From Grammothele lineata (taxonomy: Eukaryota; Basidiomycota; Agaricomycetes; Polyporales; Polyporaceae): DNA of 64,000 nt. Made by a program: the position numbers and the translations under genes. The stretch is taken from assembly GCA_002150815.3 (NCBI GenBank), contig NDFF03000047.1:62001-126000 (forward strand). The letters are read 5' to 3'. Below the pieces are notes generated by a model, which had not been told where the DNA came from, did no database searches, and saw only the letters and a program-made list of their open reading frames with translations. Below, piece after piece: positions 1 through 12,200 of the stretch (position 1 is the stretch's first letter; each line of letters opens with the position of its first letter).

Positions 1-1944
1 GGAGAGCTTCTGTCTCATCGGGTGCGTTCAGTTACTGACTATATGCGGTGCAAATGTTGACGGTTCCGTGCAGCGGTATCCCGGTCATCATGGGTAGGTG
101 TTGTAGGGACCGGTGACATCGTATCAACCCGCTGATGTCCTGTGCCAGGCTTTACGTCCAAGAAGTACCCATCCGAATGCAGGCTCGAGGCGTCTCACTT
201 CATCCGCCTTCTATGCCACTCGTCCGTCTTGACCCTGCAGATGTTCATCGCGTACGTCACACCGCCTCTCTCGCAGCCCCGCATTCCCGACTGACTTTTT
301 GATTGATGCAGATGTCGCGGTCTGAAGGTGCTCGTGGACCTCCTCGATGAGGACTACACCGAGCAGTCGGAGCTCGTCGTGCACGCGCTCAACGGCATCT
401 GCAGCGTGTTCGAGCTGCAAAGCCCGACGACGAAGAACGACTTCTGCCGGATGTTCATTCGGGAGGGCCTCCTCGACCCGCTGTCGTCGGCGCTGTTGAA
501 CGTCATGGCTGGTCGTGGCGAGCTCGCGGCGGATATGAACAGGAAGATCATCCAGATCATTTTGGTGTTCTGCCAAGTGTCTCAATCTGATATCCACGTA
601 CGGAATGCTCTTGGGACGCGCAAGATTGTTCGACGTGAGCATTATATTTGAAGGGTTATGAGTGACTGAGATCTCATGTCAATCACAGGGCTTCTCCGGG
701 CGTGCGAGCTGTTGGAGCCAGAGTATCTCGTCCAAATGCTGAAGGCGGTCAAACACCTGTCCATGAACGCCACCATCTTGGAAGTTCTCCAAAATGCCAA
801 CGCCATAGAGATTGTTGTCAAAATTCTGGACGAACAGAGCTCAGGGCCGTATGGAACTGTACGATTGGTCCCTTCGGTGTTTCATGTTTGCCAGCTGACA
901 TAATCTTTCTCAGGAAATGGCCAATCATATTTTCCAAACGTGCTACAATCTTTGTAGGCTGAACAAGTCGAGGCAGGAGGAGGCAGCACAGGCAGGAATT
1001 ATTCCGAGCTTGAAGCGGGTCATCGAGTCCAGCTCGCCGCTGAAGCAATTCGCACTTCCTATCCTCTGCGACCTTGCAAGCGCCGGGAAGAGCTGCAGAA
1101 TATTGCTATGGCAACACGAAGGGCTTACCCTGTATTTGCGCCTTCTCGACGATCCATACTTCCAAGTCAGCGCGATCGAGTCGATCCTCTCTTGGTCCGT
1201 CGTTCATCACGTCTTCACCGACTTCCATGACACTGACGAGCTTCTAGGCTGCAAGATGAGACAGCCAGGATAGAAGACGAACTCATGAAGCCGGAGTCAT
1301 TAGAGGCCCTTCTCCGCTGCTTCGTCCAGGCCAAAGCGAACTCGTTCGAGAACCTGCTCGAGCCGTTCATGAAGATATTCCGCATCTCGACAGGCGTCGC
1401 GATCGGTATCGCCAAGTCACAGTTCTTCAAGCGGCTCATCGACAAGCTCAGCTCAAGCAAGGCCGTCGTGCGGCTTAACCTTCTCCGCATCCTGCGCACC
1501 GTCTGTGACGTACACCCGAACCGTGCTGTGCTCGTCGAGCGGTACGGCATCTACGACATCGTCGCGAAGCTCAGCCAGGACGACAACGCCGTGCTCGTCC
1601 GCGAGCTCGCGCGCGAGATCGTGCCCACGCTGGCGCCTGCGCTCAAACCCGCCTCGCGTCTCGCGCTCAAGGGCGCCGACACCCCGAACAAGCCGTCCAA
1701 GGGAATCGCCCCAAAGCGCATGCGGCGACACGCGTCTGAGTCCGTCGCTGGGGCGCACGGTGGTGGTGGCAGCAACGGAAGTAGCCATAGCGGCAGCCAC
1801 AGCAGCCATGCGAGCGTGAGCGCGAATGGGGGCGGGCACCCCGCGGCACGGCCGCCGGCGGGGAGGAACGGCGGCCTAAACGGACGGCCGTCGAGACATG
1901 CGATGCTGCACGAGATCCCGTGGCAGAGCCCGGATCGACGGTAG
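1..1944 (+). CDS. sepH: SIN pathway protein kinase (Cdc7/SepH/Cdc15 type), C-terminal ARM-like region, 5' truncated
   Basis: Only the 3' end of this gene is in the window; the kinase domain would lie upstream. Exons read in frame at 1-21, 74-93, 149-251, 312-634, 689-858, 914-1194 and 1248-1944, with a TAG stop. The product is a run of helical ARM/HEAT-like repeats (for example LKVLVDLLDEDYTEQSELV and SKAVVRLNLLRILRTVCDVH) followed by a Ser/Gly/His-rich tail. This arrangement matches the conserved C-terminal region of fungal septation-initiation kinases, which act at the spindle pole body to trigger septum formation; the assignment rests on recognising that region, since no catalytic motif is visible. 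Introns are 48-60 nt with GT-AG ends. The S. pombe name is cdc7, which is not the DNA-replication kinase Cdc7. Recognition of the repeat region is strong; the exact family name is slightly less sure. Confidence 0.85.
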
Positions 1945-2369
1945 CACGCCGTGTTGTGTATTTGTATCGGGGACCCGGGATAGGGCCGTACGTACGGGCC
2001 CTGGAAGCTCCTTCGTTTGCTTGTTTTGCCTTGCTTTCGTATACAGTGGTCATCAGCACTTTCATTCATCGCTCACTCGCATGCACACACACCGCCCGCA
2101 TTCCATCGCTTTTAATATCGGCATCTAACGAATTTCACTCGACGAACACGCACCGGTCCTTACACCACCTCCACCGTTTATTATTGCTAGAACTGGTCTA
2201 ATATGTATTTGTGGTACCTAGTCACCCCTTACTGGCTCTGCGAAGTGATATAAGCGGCCAGATGTGACTGGCAATCTCAGTTCTGAACTTCGGGATGCGT
2301 TCGGCGGACAGGAGTGTCGAGACCATATATCATCACCGGTACCTGCGAGTGTGTGTCTCCCTTCGACAC

Positions 2370-3421
2370 TCAGACGGCTCCGCAAATACGATCCCACGCT
2401 TTTGTGAACCAGTAGATGAGTCCTACAACTTGCCTTGCTCGACGTGCCGTAGGACGACAATGGCAAACTCCCACACATCCTCGCTCCTTCCCTGTCAGCC
2501 ATCGCACGAGCCAGCGAGTGACCCATGGTTGGCGGCGCTGGTCGTAGGCGTCCTGTAAGGAAAAGAATTAGCTATACATCGTGAAGGTGAGGAAGATAGT
2601 GGATCATACCCAAAACCAGTCATCGCACAGCTTGCCGACACAGTACATGTCCCAAGAAAACGGGTCCATGGACGTCATGCCGGGCAGCTTCTGATACTGT
2701 GATGCTGGGAGCTCTATAGGAAGCTGCTTCCCAGGGCCCTCATTGAGCTGGCGGGACTCGCCGAAGTCTATCATGTACGGTTTCCACAGCGGAAATGGTG
2801 GATGGTGGACGTTAGCGTATCGTGGCGTCACAATCACTGTGTTCCCATAGGCTACGTCCTGCAAGTCAGAGGTCAGCCGTAACGAGCGAGATCTTGATCA
2901 TCACCTGCAACATACAAGATGAGCTATGTGCAGTTTGTGCAGATATTCTACTCCCTTGAATGGTGTGGCGTGAGCCGGTACTAGCGAATAGCAGTGCGTA
3001 ATCTTGAACAAACCTGAAGAACACGGTACACAAACTCCAAAATTTTGCTTAGTGGCCATTCATAAGAAGGAGCCGACTGTGCATCCTGGAGACATGGCAG
3101 AATAAGCATTAAGCCTCCGTCTTCCTCAGACCCGACGATCTCGCATGGGAGGGTGTGACTAGCTGACGCTGGGTCGCCCTGCAATCGGCGATATATCGCA
3201 ACCTCTTCAGAGCCCTGTCGAGGCAATTTGACGATGTAGCTCGGCTTATCCCTATGCCTGCAGGAAAATACGCGATGCTAGATTCTCGATGTCAGCAGAG
3301 GTGCATTAGCGGGCGATATGCGACGTCTGTTGTACTGACTGGTCGTTCCACAGCATGAAGCTGTATGCCTCTACTTTGGAGCTCTGGATGTGTAAAGAGC
3401 CAATCTGGAACACGGTCTGGG
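2370..3421 (-). CDS. Divergent protein-kinase-like protein (partial model)
   Basis: The minus-strand exons I can support are 3257-3014, 2954-2916, 2858-2610 and 2552-2370. An upstream exon ends at 3340 but its start is uncertain, so 3421 is only an outer guess. In order, the product shows a strand resembling the glycine-loop/lysine region (PSYIVKLPRQG), a catalytic-loop-like sequence (HIAHLDVAYGN), a DFG metal-binding motif (YMIDFGESRQ) and a subdomain-IX-like segment (SWDMYCVGK). It ends in a Trp/Arg-rich tail. The alternative reading, with GTATGTTGCAG kept as exon after 2916, cannot be excluded. The residues Asp in the loop and DFG suggest an active or recently active kinase fold, but substrate and pathway are unknown. 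It is probably one of the many lineage-specific kinase-like proteins of agaricomycetes. Confidence 0.6.
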
Positions 3422-3893
3422 TCAGCAGTGAGCGACATTACCAATGCGAGTGTAGCAGAGTCAAGCAGCTCAGTATTTAAGTTGAACAAGCCCTGTGGTC
3501 GGGACCTGGGGCAGCCTCCTACTGTCGAGATCATCAATCCGGGAGTAGAAAGCCTGAGAAAGAGAAGATTAGCGATTAGTAGCTCGAGTAAGCTGAGTTG
3601 AAGTAGAATGATGGGGATCAAGCGGCGATCTTATGGAAGTTACTAGTTCGGTAATTACCGTGTCAGTCGCTCGGCACCCGTTTGAGCCGTTCAGCTCGAC
3701 GTTCTGCTCGACGACCTCGTCCCCCGTGACGACGACGACGACTACTTTCCTCGACGCCCTCCCTCCCTCCTCTCCCTTCTCCTTCCTCGCCCTCCCCTGC
3801 TGCGCTTCGTTCCTCTCCTTACTTCTCCCTTCTTGAAGGCAGTCTCCACGCTGTTTGACCCGTCCCCCACCCTCCGATTCACAGCTTGGCCAC

Positions 3894-6215
3894 ATGGCCT
3901 TGACTGCCACGGCTCAATCAGCCCTGCCTCGAGAGCCCGCTTGGGACGAGGTCATCGTGCCCGCTCTTCGCAAGCGTAAGCTGACTGTATGCGTCGCGCA
4001 CGCCAGGTCGCTCATCCATCTCCTTCGCAGGCCTCAAAGACGAGAGCACAGTCCTCGCGAAGCGCATCTCCGCCGCCTCTATCACCTCCAATGAGGACCA
4101 GCCAAGCCAGTACTACGCACCCGCAAGGCCCGGCACGTCGACCTCGAGCCACTCTCACTCCTACCCCCATCGCCCAAGTGCCATCCCACGCCCCAGCTTG
4201 CAGTCCTCGAGGACGGCCGAACCGGCCGCAGGGGTCTACCACACGTCCCCCTACCAGCGTACACGCTCTCTCTCCCAGCCGTACCCTTACGACCAAGACT
4301 CGCCCCCCATGTCCGAGAGCTCACGCCCCATCTCGCCCGCCAACCTCCCCAAGGGCACTCGCATCCCCGTCTCTCGCGCTCGCACCGGCAGCACGTCCAG
4401 CCAGGGCCACTCGATGTACAACGGCAGCGCTGGCCGCGCGAACGGCGGCGCGGGGACCTACCCGCGCCACGCCGCCGAGGCGTCCGACTCCCAGCTCTAC
4501 CCCGTCGAGGAGAAGACGCAGTCACACGCGTCGCGTTCCACGGTCCGTGTCCCGCGGCGGAAGGTGTCAGACTTGTTCCAAGAGCAGGCGCCCTTTACCG
4601 CGAGCCCCGCGCTCTCGTCCGAGAGCCACCTCGACCATGGGGACTATGGAGGTCCTGTCACCCCGCCTGAACGCGTATCGACGGACTCGGAGGAGCACCC
4701 GTTCGAGCACTGGTATCGCGGGGACGTCGCACGTAACGGCGGTGTGGGCGAGCTGCGCGTAGCTCGGCGGCAAGAGATGCTCGATATAGCGAACTACGGC
4801 CATACGCTACGCAATGCCCCGGGGAAACAGCACTCGCCGAGCGGGCTGAATTCGCGTTCGCGCTCCAACTCACGTGGACGGGACATGCCGAATGGCCGGG
4901 TGCGGGGAAGAGGGAGGGCGGATAGCGTTGGGGCGAGGGAGAGCGTGTACATCGACCCGGAGGAGATGCAGGCTGTGGGGGCGGTGATGGAGGAGATGCC
5001 GCCGACAGACATCGAAGACGACAGGTACGAGGACCATCTCGGTGACTACTACCGCGACCTGCACGCGGTGCAAACGCATCCAAATGGGTCGGTGTCGTCG
5101 CCGTCTCTGGACCGGAGCGACACGCCCACGAGTCGAATGACGCAAAATACGTCGCGGAGTCGAATACCCCAACCATCGTCACGCTCGCGGACGACGACGC
5201 CGACACCCAGCAAGCCGATACGGAGCGCGTCAGAGGGGGGCTTGTTGTCAGACCCGTCGTCGTCGGATGCCGCATTCGCCGAGCTGCCCCGCGCTACGTC
5301 CCAAATACGGACGCAGGGCCTCTCCTCCCCTGTGGTCTCTCCAACGCTGTCCGCGGGCAGCGCCTCGACGCCGTCAACGCCGACTGCGAAGCGGAGAGCG
5401 AAAAGCCCTGCGGTGTCCACGCCATCGTCCTCCGCGAAGAAGGCGAAGAGTAAGGCGCCGCCGTCGTCGATGCAGAAGCGGACGGGCTCGAACAACAATG
5501 AGGCAAACCGGCGGTCGATCGGGCAGTATCCTTCACTCGACGGAGATGAGGACGCGATCCCAACGTGGACGCAGCCCAAGCCTGCGAACGGTAACTGGGA
5601 CGATGTGCGTAGTTTGTGTTTATTCGCGCGCAGCTGAGCTCACGTTAGCCTTCTTGTTAGGTTGTGTTACCCGTCGTTGCGAGGAAGAAAGGTCTTCAGG
5701 ACCAGTTCATGGAGGCAGATGGCAGTCCGAAGCCAAAGGACCCCGAACCCGTGGTATACGAACCTGTGAGTCTGCCCGTTCTTTCATGCACGATACACAC
5801 CTCAGCAATCACCGCGGCCCAGGCTCCAGGCACTTTCGGGTACGACGCAACGAAATACCGGAGGAGACAAGACCCCAACCAGGCCGAACTCATCCCCATG
5901 GATGAGTTCGGGCAGATCCCGAACCCGCCCCCAGACACCCTTCAAATACCGTCCCCCACGGCGGAGGACCCCACCCAATCCCATTCCCCGTCGCACTCGC
6001 AGCCCCCGAGCCCGATGCCGCACACGCCGCGCTCGTTCGACCGCAGCGTACGCGCGGAGTCGCCCCCGCCCTTCGCGCACTACGTTCGCCAGGAGGGCAT
6101 GCCATCGCCCCAGGTCGGGATGCAGCCTCTGGGCCCGCTCCCACCCGCGAACCAGGGGCAGGTGCGCGCGGAGGAGGACGGAGGCGCGGGCTGTTGCAAA
6201 TGTGTCATTATGTGA
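3894..6215 (+). CDS. Disordered Ser/Pro-rich protein with C-terminal CaaX prenylation box
   Basis: Exons 3894-3975, 4031-5604, 5661-5765 and 5823-6215 give 717 residues. The start fits because MALTATAQSALPREPAWDEV opens an in-frame first exon whose 55-nt intron restores a continuous frame. An N-terminal, probably helical, segment of about 50 residues precedes a long low-complexity region rich in Ser, Pro, Arg and Thr with many possible phosphorylation sites. The last residues are GAGCCKCVIM: a CaaX box (CVIM; Met at the last position usually means farnesylation) with two further cysteines just upstream that could be palmitoylated. This is the layout of small membrane-anchored signalling or polarity proteins. 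I do not recognise the family; no enzymatic domain is visible. Membrane attachment is inferred from the CaaX box only. Confidence 0.8.
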
Positions 6216-6871
6216 TATACGTCGTGGCCCGCCTGGCTCCTCGCTCGTCCGTCCTTCCTTCAACGCTCACGCTCCCTCTGGCCGCCGTCCACTCTTATCA
6301 CGGTTCCGTTTACTCTCGGTTCTCGGTTTTTTGTTGCACTCACCCTTGCACGGTTTACAGTCCTACTTATAGTCTCTTCCTGTTCGAACATGGCATGCAC
6401 AAGCCTCGTGTACATATTCGTATTGCATCCTTCCCCCCCCGCCCGTAACGTCAGCCCCTGTGTCCAATACGCTCGTCGCAACTTTCCCAGACGCACTTGT
6501 CACTACTAGGCCGTTTCTCTTCTCAGTTCTCATGCCCCTCCTCCCCGTCCCCTTCGCCTTGCCTTCGCCGCTCGCTCTCCCCATTGGTGATCTAGGCGCG
6601 CTAATGATGTCCCTATCGTTGCACTACACCACTCGCCTCTCTGGATCGTGGCTTCCGCAGTTCAACACCTGTGCGCCTCTGCGCACGGACTGCGGCCCCC
6701 ATCCCTAGTCTCGTCCTCATCCCCGTTTTGCTCCCTCTCTTCCACAGGTTCTTGCGCAGCTCTTCCCGCCTGACACGTGTACGACTGGACCGGATTGGAC
6801 CATCCCGCCGCCTCCCGCATCGTCCTTCTTGCATTGCCGCCCCGTCTCCTTCTCCACCCATCTCCTTCCTC

Positions 6872-6913
6872 GCCTGCCTGCCTGCCTGCCTGCCTACTAC
6901 TACTACTACTACT
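6872..6913. repeat. Compound microsatellite (GCCT)n then (CTA)n
   Basis: About six GCCT units run directly into about seven CTA/TAC units. The repeat lies in the pyrimidine-rich, gene-free stretch 6216-7753 downstream of the CaaX gene. I see no supported gene in that stretch, only short ORFs without family motifs and C/T-rich tracts. Confidence 0.8.
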
Positions 6914-7753
6914 CACACATCTTTCCCCCTCCCGGTTCTCCGTCTCGCGCTTACGCTCTTACGCCCGCCCGCCCGCCCTTTGACGCCGCTGGTTGGATGG
7001 AAGGCTGCGTTTTGGCCGCTGCCGCATCCCAGCTAGCTAGTTAGTTACTACTACGTACACTGTTGGATTCTATCGCTCGTTAATACCCAGGTACCCTAAG
7101 CATATCCATCCTTATTTCCCGCGCTGCCCGATATATTCGCGCACGCGGCACATCGCACAACGAACAACGTTAGTTTGACGGGCCCGGGGGTGCACGAGGG
7201 CGCCGGTGCGTCATCGGCGCGGCCTCGTGGGCCGTCGACGCCGAGTTGAGGTGTCTCTTGTGAAGTATGGGGTATCTGCGACGGGCTGTCATATCAGGGG
7301 GTTAATGCGCGGTATGGAGTGGTAGAGGCCCGCACTAGTGTCGTGCCGCTGACATCGACGCGCTACAACTCTACGGGTGTGCGAGGGACGTAGGGATCGA
7401 GTCCGTGAATGCCGGCGGTGCGGCGAATAATGCCTTCTGGCAGAGCAGACACTGGCATTTCGAGAGGCACTGAGCCCGGCATATGTTGGGCATTGTGACT
7501 GAGAACTCCACGGCTCACTATTCATCGTCAGGTTCGTCCGCCGTTGTATGCGACATGGCTTGTTTAGCTCTAAGTCAAACTAAGAGGTCTTCCCCAAGCA
7601 CTCGAGGCCTCAAGCACGCCGCAGCTTGCTGGGTGGATAACACGCCGTGTGCCGACCTCTACAAAGACGGGGGAAGCATTCGCTGAGAAAGGACTTTTTT
7701 CATTCAACGCTTCACAGCAGCCCAGTTCATGTATTCTACGTTGAGTTTAGGTA

Positions 7754-8031
7754 CTATACTGTGGTAATCAGACCATAGCGGCGGGGGGCTTGGGATGTGA
7801 CACGTCCCCGCCGAACCGGCGGGGCGGCGGGGATGCCCCCAAGGTGTGACGCCGCCGCCGTAGGCGGCGAAAATTTGCCATTTTAGGCATCCGGCGCACC
7901 CAAATTGACCTCACGGCCGTCGGTCACGTCCGGCGGGGTCCCTTGTGACCGGTGACAAAAGGCGGATAGCGGCGCGGCGGCGGGCCCTGTGACGCGTGAC
8001 GCGCCGCTATGGTCTGATCACCACAGTATAG
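7754..8031. mobile_element. MITE-like element with 30-bp terminal inverted repeats
   Basis: Bases 7754-7783 and the reverse complement of 8002-8031 match at 29 of 30 positions (CTATACTGTGGT, then A or G, then ATCAGACCATAGCGGCG). The 278-bp interior is GC-rich, full of GGCGG/CCGCC and GTGAC stretches, and has no open reading frame of note, unlike its surroundings. Size, inverted ends and lack of coding capacity fit a miniature inverted-repeat transposable element. No clear target-site duplication is visible at the ends (GTA on the left, CTC on the right), so the superfamily cannot be named and the insertion may be old. Confidence 0.7.
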
Positions 8032-9156
8032 CTCCTCAGACTGAGTGTTATCGTCAAACCGCGTGCCCGCTCCGGACTTCGCGGAATTTGGCTCTCGTGA
8101 TCGAACTTGTCTCGTCGCTCCGAACTGCGTTTCTTTTTACGACCTATGTGTCATGGACTAACATAGTTTCGCTAGTTCCAACCCCCTCGACTCCGGGAAT
8201 GTTATCAGTCGGCCCAAAGGCGGCGCATCACGAATCACGAACTTCGAAGCTCGAGAAGACTCTTCGCTTGAAGCGAGCCGGACAGTTGAGGATGATGTAG
8301 CCTCCTCAGGTGCATCTGGGCAGGAGTTAGCTTGAATATACGGTGACCGAGAGAACGCTTCGCCAGCTCTCAAACAAGTCGAAGCCCGGGTTGCTCGGAA
8401 ATGATCAAGGTAAGCGGCTATGGACCTGCCCTAAAGTCGCGCTGTTGCCTATTCGGTGATCACTCATTTGGACGCCCACCCAACTGTCTCCTCAGCTTCT
8501 TGGCAAACGGCTCAGACATCGGCAAATCTCGCGCTTTACTCTGCATGCTGCGTTATCAACACTCTTCGCTTGTCTGAATGCCTGAAGCGTACCATGGAGC
8601 TGGATCGACTTCTTTCCCACCACGAGTCGAAGAGAAGCGGTGTCAGAAGAGTCAGCGGACTTGGTGAATTTCCTTAAACACGGGCTGCATCACGTTTCTA
8701 CATCATAGCGTCTGGGGCTAGCGCTTTATGAAGGATAGATGAAGTCAGCTTCTCCTACAGACACGGCTCAAAGGAACTGCAATCTTTCCCCACGTCCCGG
8801 TCTTCCACGAGCTTACCACGCCCAGGTTCTCGAAGTCCCCATCGGACACTTCCGTAACAGTTTAATATCCTCTGTCCCTTACTTCTGTAACCAAATTGCT
8901 GCCCTCGCACTTCTGGAGAGGCGTTGCCATCAAGGAAGACAGCTGGTGAGTAGATCCCGGGTCCGGGAAATGTGTACTCTCCTGGCGACATATGAATCCC
9001 TGTTTCCTGGTCATGGGATCGACGATCGTCTGAAACGCATAGAGCAGTTGTTCTCATGCATCTAGCGCCCGCTCCTGCTTCTCTTTCGCCAACTGACATG
9101 ACTATCGCGCCTACAGTGTTCCTCCATAGATCTATCTGCAGGTCTAGCGCAGCGGG
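8032..9156. other. Intergenic stretch between the MITE and the polyketide synthase
   Basis: No supported gene. Several ORFs of 70-165 codons occur on both strands, but they overlap each other, show no domain motif and do not join through plausible introns. The last part is presumably the promoter of the polyketide synthase gene. Confidence 0.5.
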
Positions 9157-9162
9157 TATAAA
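9157..9162 (+). promoter_or_regulatory. TATA box of the polyketide synthase gene
   Basis: A consensus TATAAA lies 45 bases upstream of the ATG at 9202, in the context GCGGGTATAAAGCG. The distance is short but common for fungal genes with brief 5' leaders. Assigned by sequence and position only. Confidence 0.5.
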
Positions 9163-9201
9163 GCGTCGTGCGCTGTCACCGCTGCAAAACGATCCTTCTC
9201 G

Positions 9202-12200
9202 ATGACCCACCAAACGCACACTCCGACCTCTATTGCGGTTGTACGTGCCCACCGTTCACTTACACCTTCATTTCTCATTCGTTGGTTGACAGGTCGGCAT
9301 TGGTGCCCAACTGCCTAGTGGCAAATGGGCTGACACCAATCTCAGCTACGATGACTTCGTTGACTTCCTTCTGGACAAAGGCGAAGCATACGAGCCAGTT
9401 CCTCTATCCCGATTTAACACCCAAGCGTATGCCGTCGCTATATCGCGCTGCATTACACACCTACTCACTTCTCGAGACGGACAGAATCAGAGGACGCGCT
9501 GTTGGACAAGTGATCACCGACACAGGTGCATTCCTCAAGGACGTCGACCTCTTCGACCACATGGAGTTCGGCGTTACCGCAAAGGACGCGCACCTCATGC
9601 CTCTCAGCGTCAGGAAGCTGATAGAAACGACGTTCTTGTCCCTTTGCGACTCGGGTATCGAATATCGCGGGAAGAACGTCGGCTGCTACATGTCCGGCGT
9701 CGCCCACGACGTGTTTTCGGTGTCCGGCAACGTAAGTTCTAGCTGGCCGCCCGCAGCCGCCGTGGGATGATGCTGACCATTGTGTGCGCCAGGATGATGC
9801 AGAAGCAACGGGTTCGTTCGCGTACGCGCCGGCGGCCATTGCCAATCGCGTCTCGTACCATCTCGACCTGCGCGGCCCGACCGTGCCTATCGACACGGCG
9901 TGCAGCTCGAGCCTATATGCCACGCATATCGCGGTGCAGGCGCTCCGAAACGGCGAGTGTGACGCAGCGGTGGTAGGTGGTGCTCAATTCAATCATAGGT
10001 GATGCAACATGCGCTTCTTTCCAACCAGTGAATTTACCACCTTTTCTCAAGATTCTCGGAATGGCTTTCGTATACTCAGGGGGGTATTCTCTCCCCGGAT
10101 GGCAAGTGCAAGCCGTTTGACCTCAGCGCAAACGGGTACGTGCTGCACACTCCAGAACGTTTCCGTCCCTCAGAATAATTCTCTAGATTTGGTCGGGGCG
10201 AAGGCGTTGTTGTTATCACGCTCAAGCCGTTGGAGACAGCTTTGCGGGATCACGATCACATCTATGCTACGGTACGATTGCATGATGCACCATTTCGTAT
10301 CCAGGCCACTGAAATTGTCCATAGATTTTAGGAACTGGGGTGAACTCTTCCGGCTCCTTGATGCCCGCTAACGCACCTGCTGCTCCTGCTCAGCGCGACG
10401 CCATGGAACGTGCATTCAGCATGGCTAAGCGATCGCCGAAGGAGGTCGATTTTGTTGAACTTCATGCTACCGGTACGTACCATGCCGTCACCTTTGAAGC
10501 CGATCTCTTCTTGACATATCATGTGCTAGGAACCGCTCAAGGTGACCCAACAGAGGCAAACTGGGTCGGAGCGGCATTCAGGCGGAAGGATGAGTTGCTC
10601 ATTGGAAGTGTCAAGGGCAATATTGGGTGAGTGCAGCTGCAGCATGCCAGCGTTCGTGTCTTTCGCTGATATCTACCTCCAACTAGACATCTCGAAATAA
10701 CGTCCTTCCTCGCATCTCTCTGCAAGGTCTGTGGCGCGCTTGAGCGCGGCTTCATCCCTCCCAATGTCAACCTCAACACTCCCAACCCGGCGATCCGGTG
10801 GAAGCAGTTCCGTCTCCGTGTCCCGGTCAAGCCCGAGCCCCTTCGCGCCCGCGCGCCCTCTGGGCTTCCTCTCGTCGCAATGCCGAGCTCGGGGATTGTT
10901 GGCGCTAACGGTCATGCCGTCATTGAAGGCGCGCCTCCCGCGGAGCCGATCCCGGCCTTCTGGCGCGAACAAGCTCTCAAGAACGTCCCTATCTTGCTGA
11001 TCGCCGGCGGGCTTTCACCCCGCTCTGCGAGCGCCATTGGGGAGTCGCTTCTCGCTACAATTCCGTCGGACGCGGAGGACATCACAATTACACACGGGCT
11101 GGCGCGAGTATTCGGCCGGCGCGCTCGGTCGATGCTCTGGCGGTCGTATGTGGTTGCCGGAGGGACTGTACCCACATCGTCTCCGACTTTAGGGAAACCA
11201 AGTCTCGCACCGAAGGCTCGGCCGCCGATTGTATTCGTTTTCTCTGGCCAAGGTAGTCAGCACTTCAATAGTACGTATCCAATAGCGCTTTGCTCCGTCA
11301 GTGTGTTCACGCGAAGTACGGTGCAGTGGGCCGCGAGCTATTCTGGGCGTGCGAGCCCTTCCGCAAGACCATCCTTGAGCTCGACGCCGTCTACGCGTCT
11401 GTCGTTGGAACTTCCCTTGTCGAGTCCACAGGCCTTTTCACCGACGCGCATGAAGATTTGAAGGACACACTCGGGGATCCGTGGCCGGTCGCGATCACAC
11501 TCCCCGCGCTCACAATGCTCCAGCTCGCACTCGTCGACGCGCTCGCTGCCGCCGGTGTTGTTCCTGATGCGGTCGTCGGACATTCGGCGGGCGAGACAGC
11601 AGTTCTTGCTGTGTCCGGATCTGGCTCGAAGGCGATGGCGTTCGAACTCGCGATTGCGCGCGGCCGCGCGTTCTCCCTCCTCGAGAGTGCAGGAGGCACT
11701 ATGGCTGCCGTTTCCTGCTCTCCGCAGGTTGCGCAGTCTCTCATAGACGAAGTAAAGGCTGAGCTTGGCGACGGAGTTCTCGCCGTCGGCTGCTACAACA
11801 CCGCGAAGGCAGTGACGCTTTCTGGCGCGGAGACCCACATCGACGCGGTAGTCGCGAAAGCATCCGCGCGAGGCACCTTTGCTCGCAAGCTGCGCACGCG
11901 CGTGCCGGTTCACTCCACGCTCATGGAAATCTGCCGAGAGGACTATGCCGCGCGCGTCGCGGACGTCTTCTCGCGGTACACCGCCGTAGTGCCTACGGTC
12001 GAGACGTGGTCGAGCACGACTGGAAGTTCATTCACGCGCGCGTTCGACGCGCAGTACTTCTGGGACGGCACGATCGGGCCGGTTCGCTTCGACGACGCGC
12101 TCGCGACGCTCACAATGCGCCACCGCACCGCAACGTTCGTCGAGATCGGTCCTCACCCGGTCTTGTCCTCATACCTCCTTGATCGCATAGCGTCCCCAAC

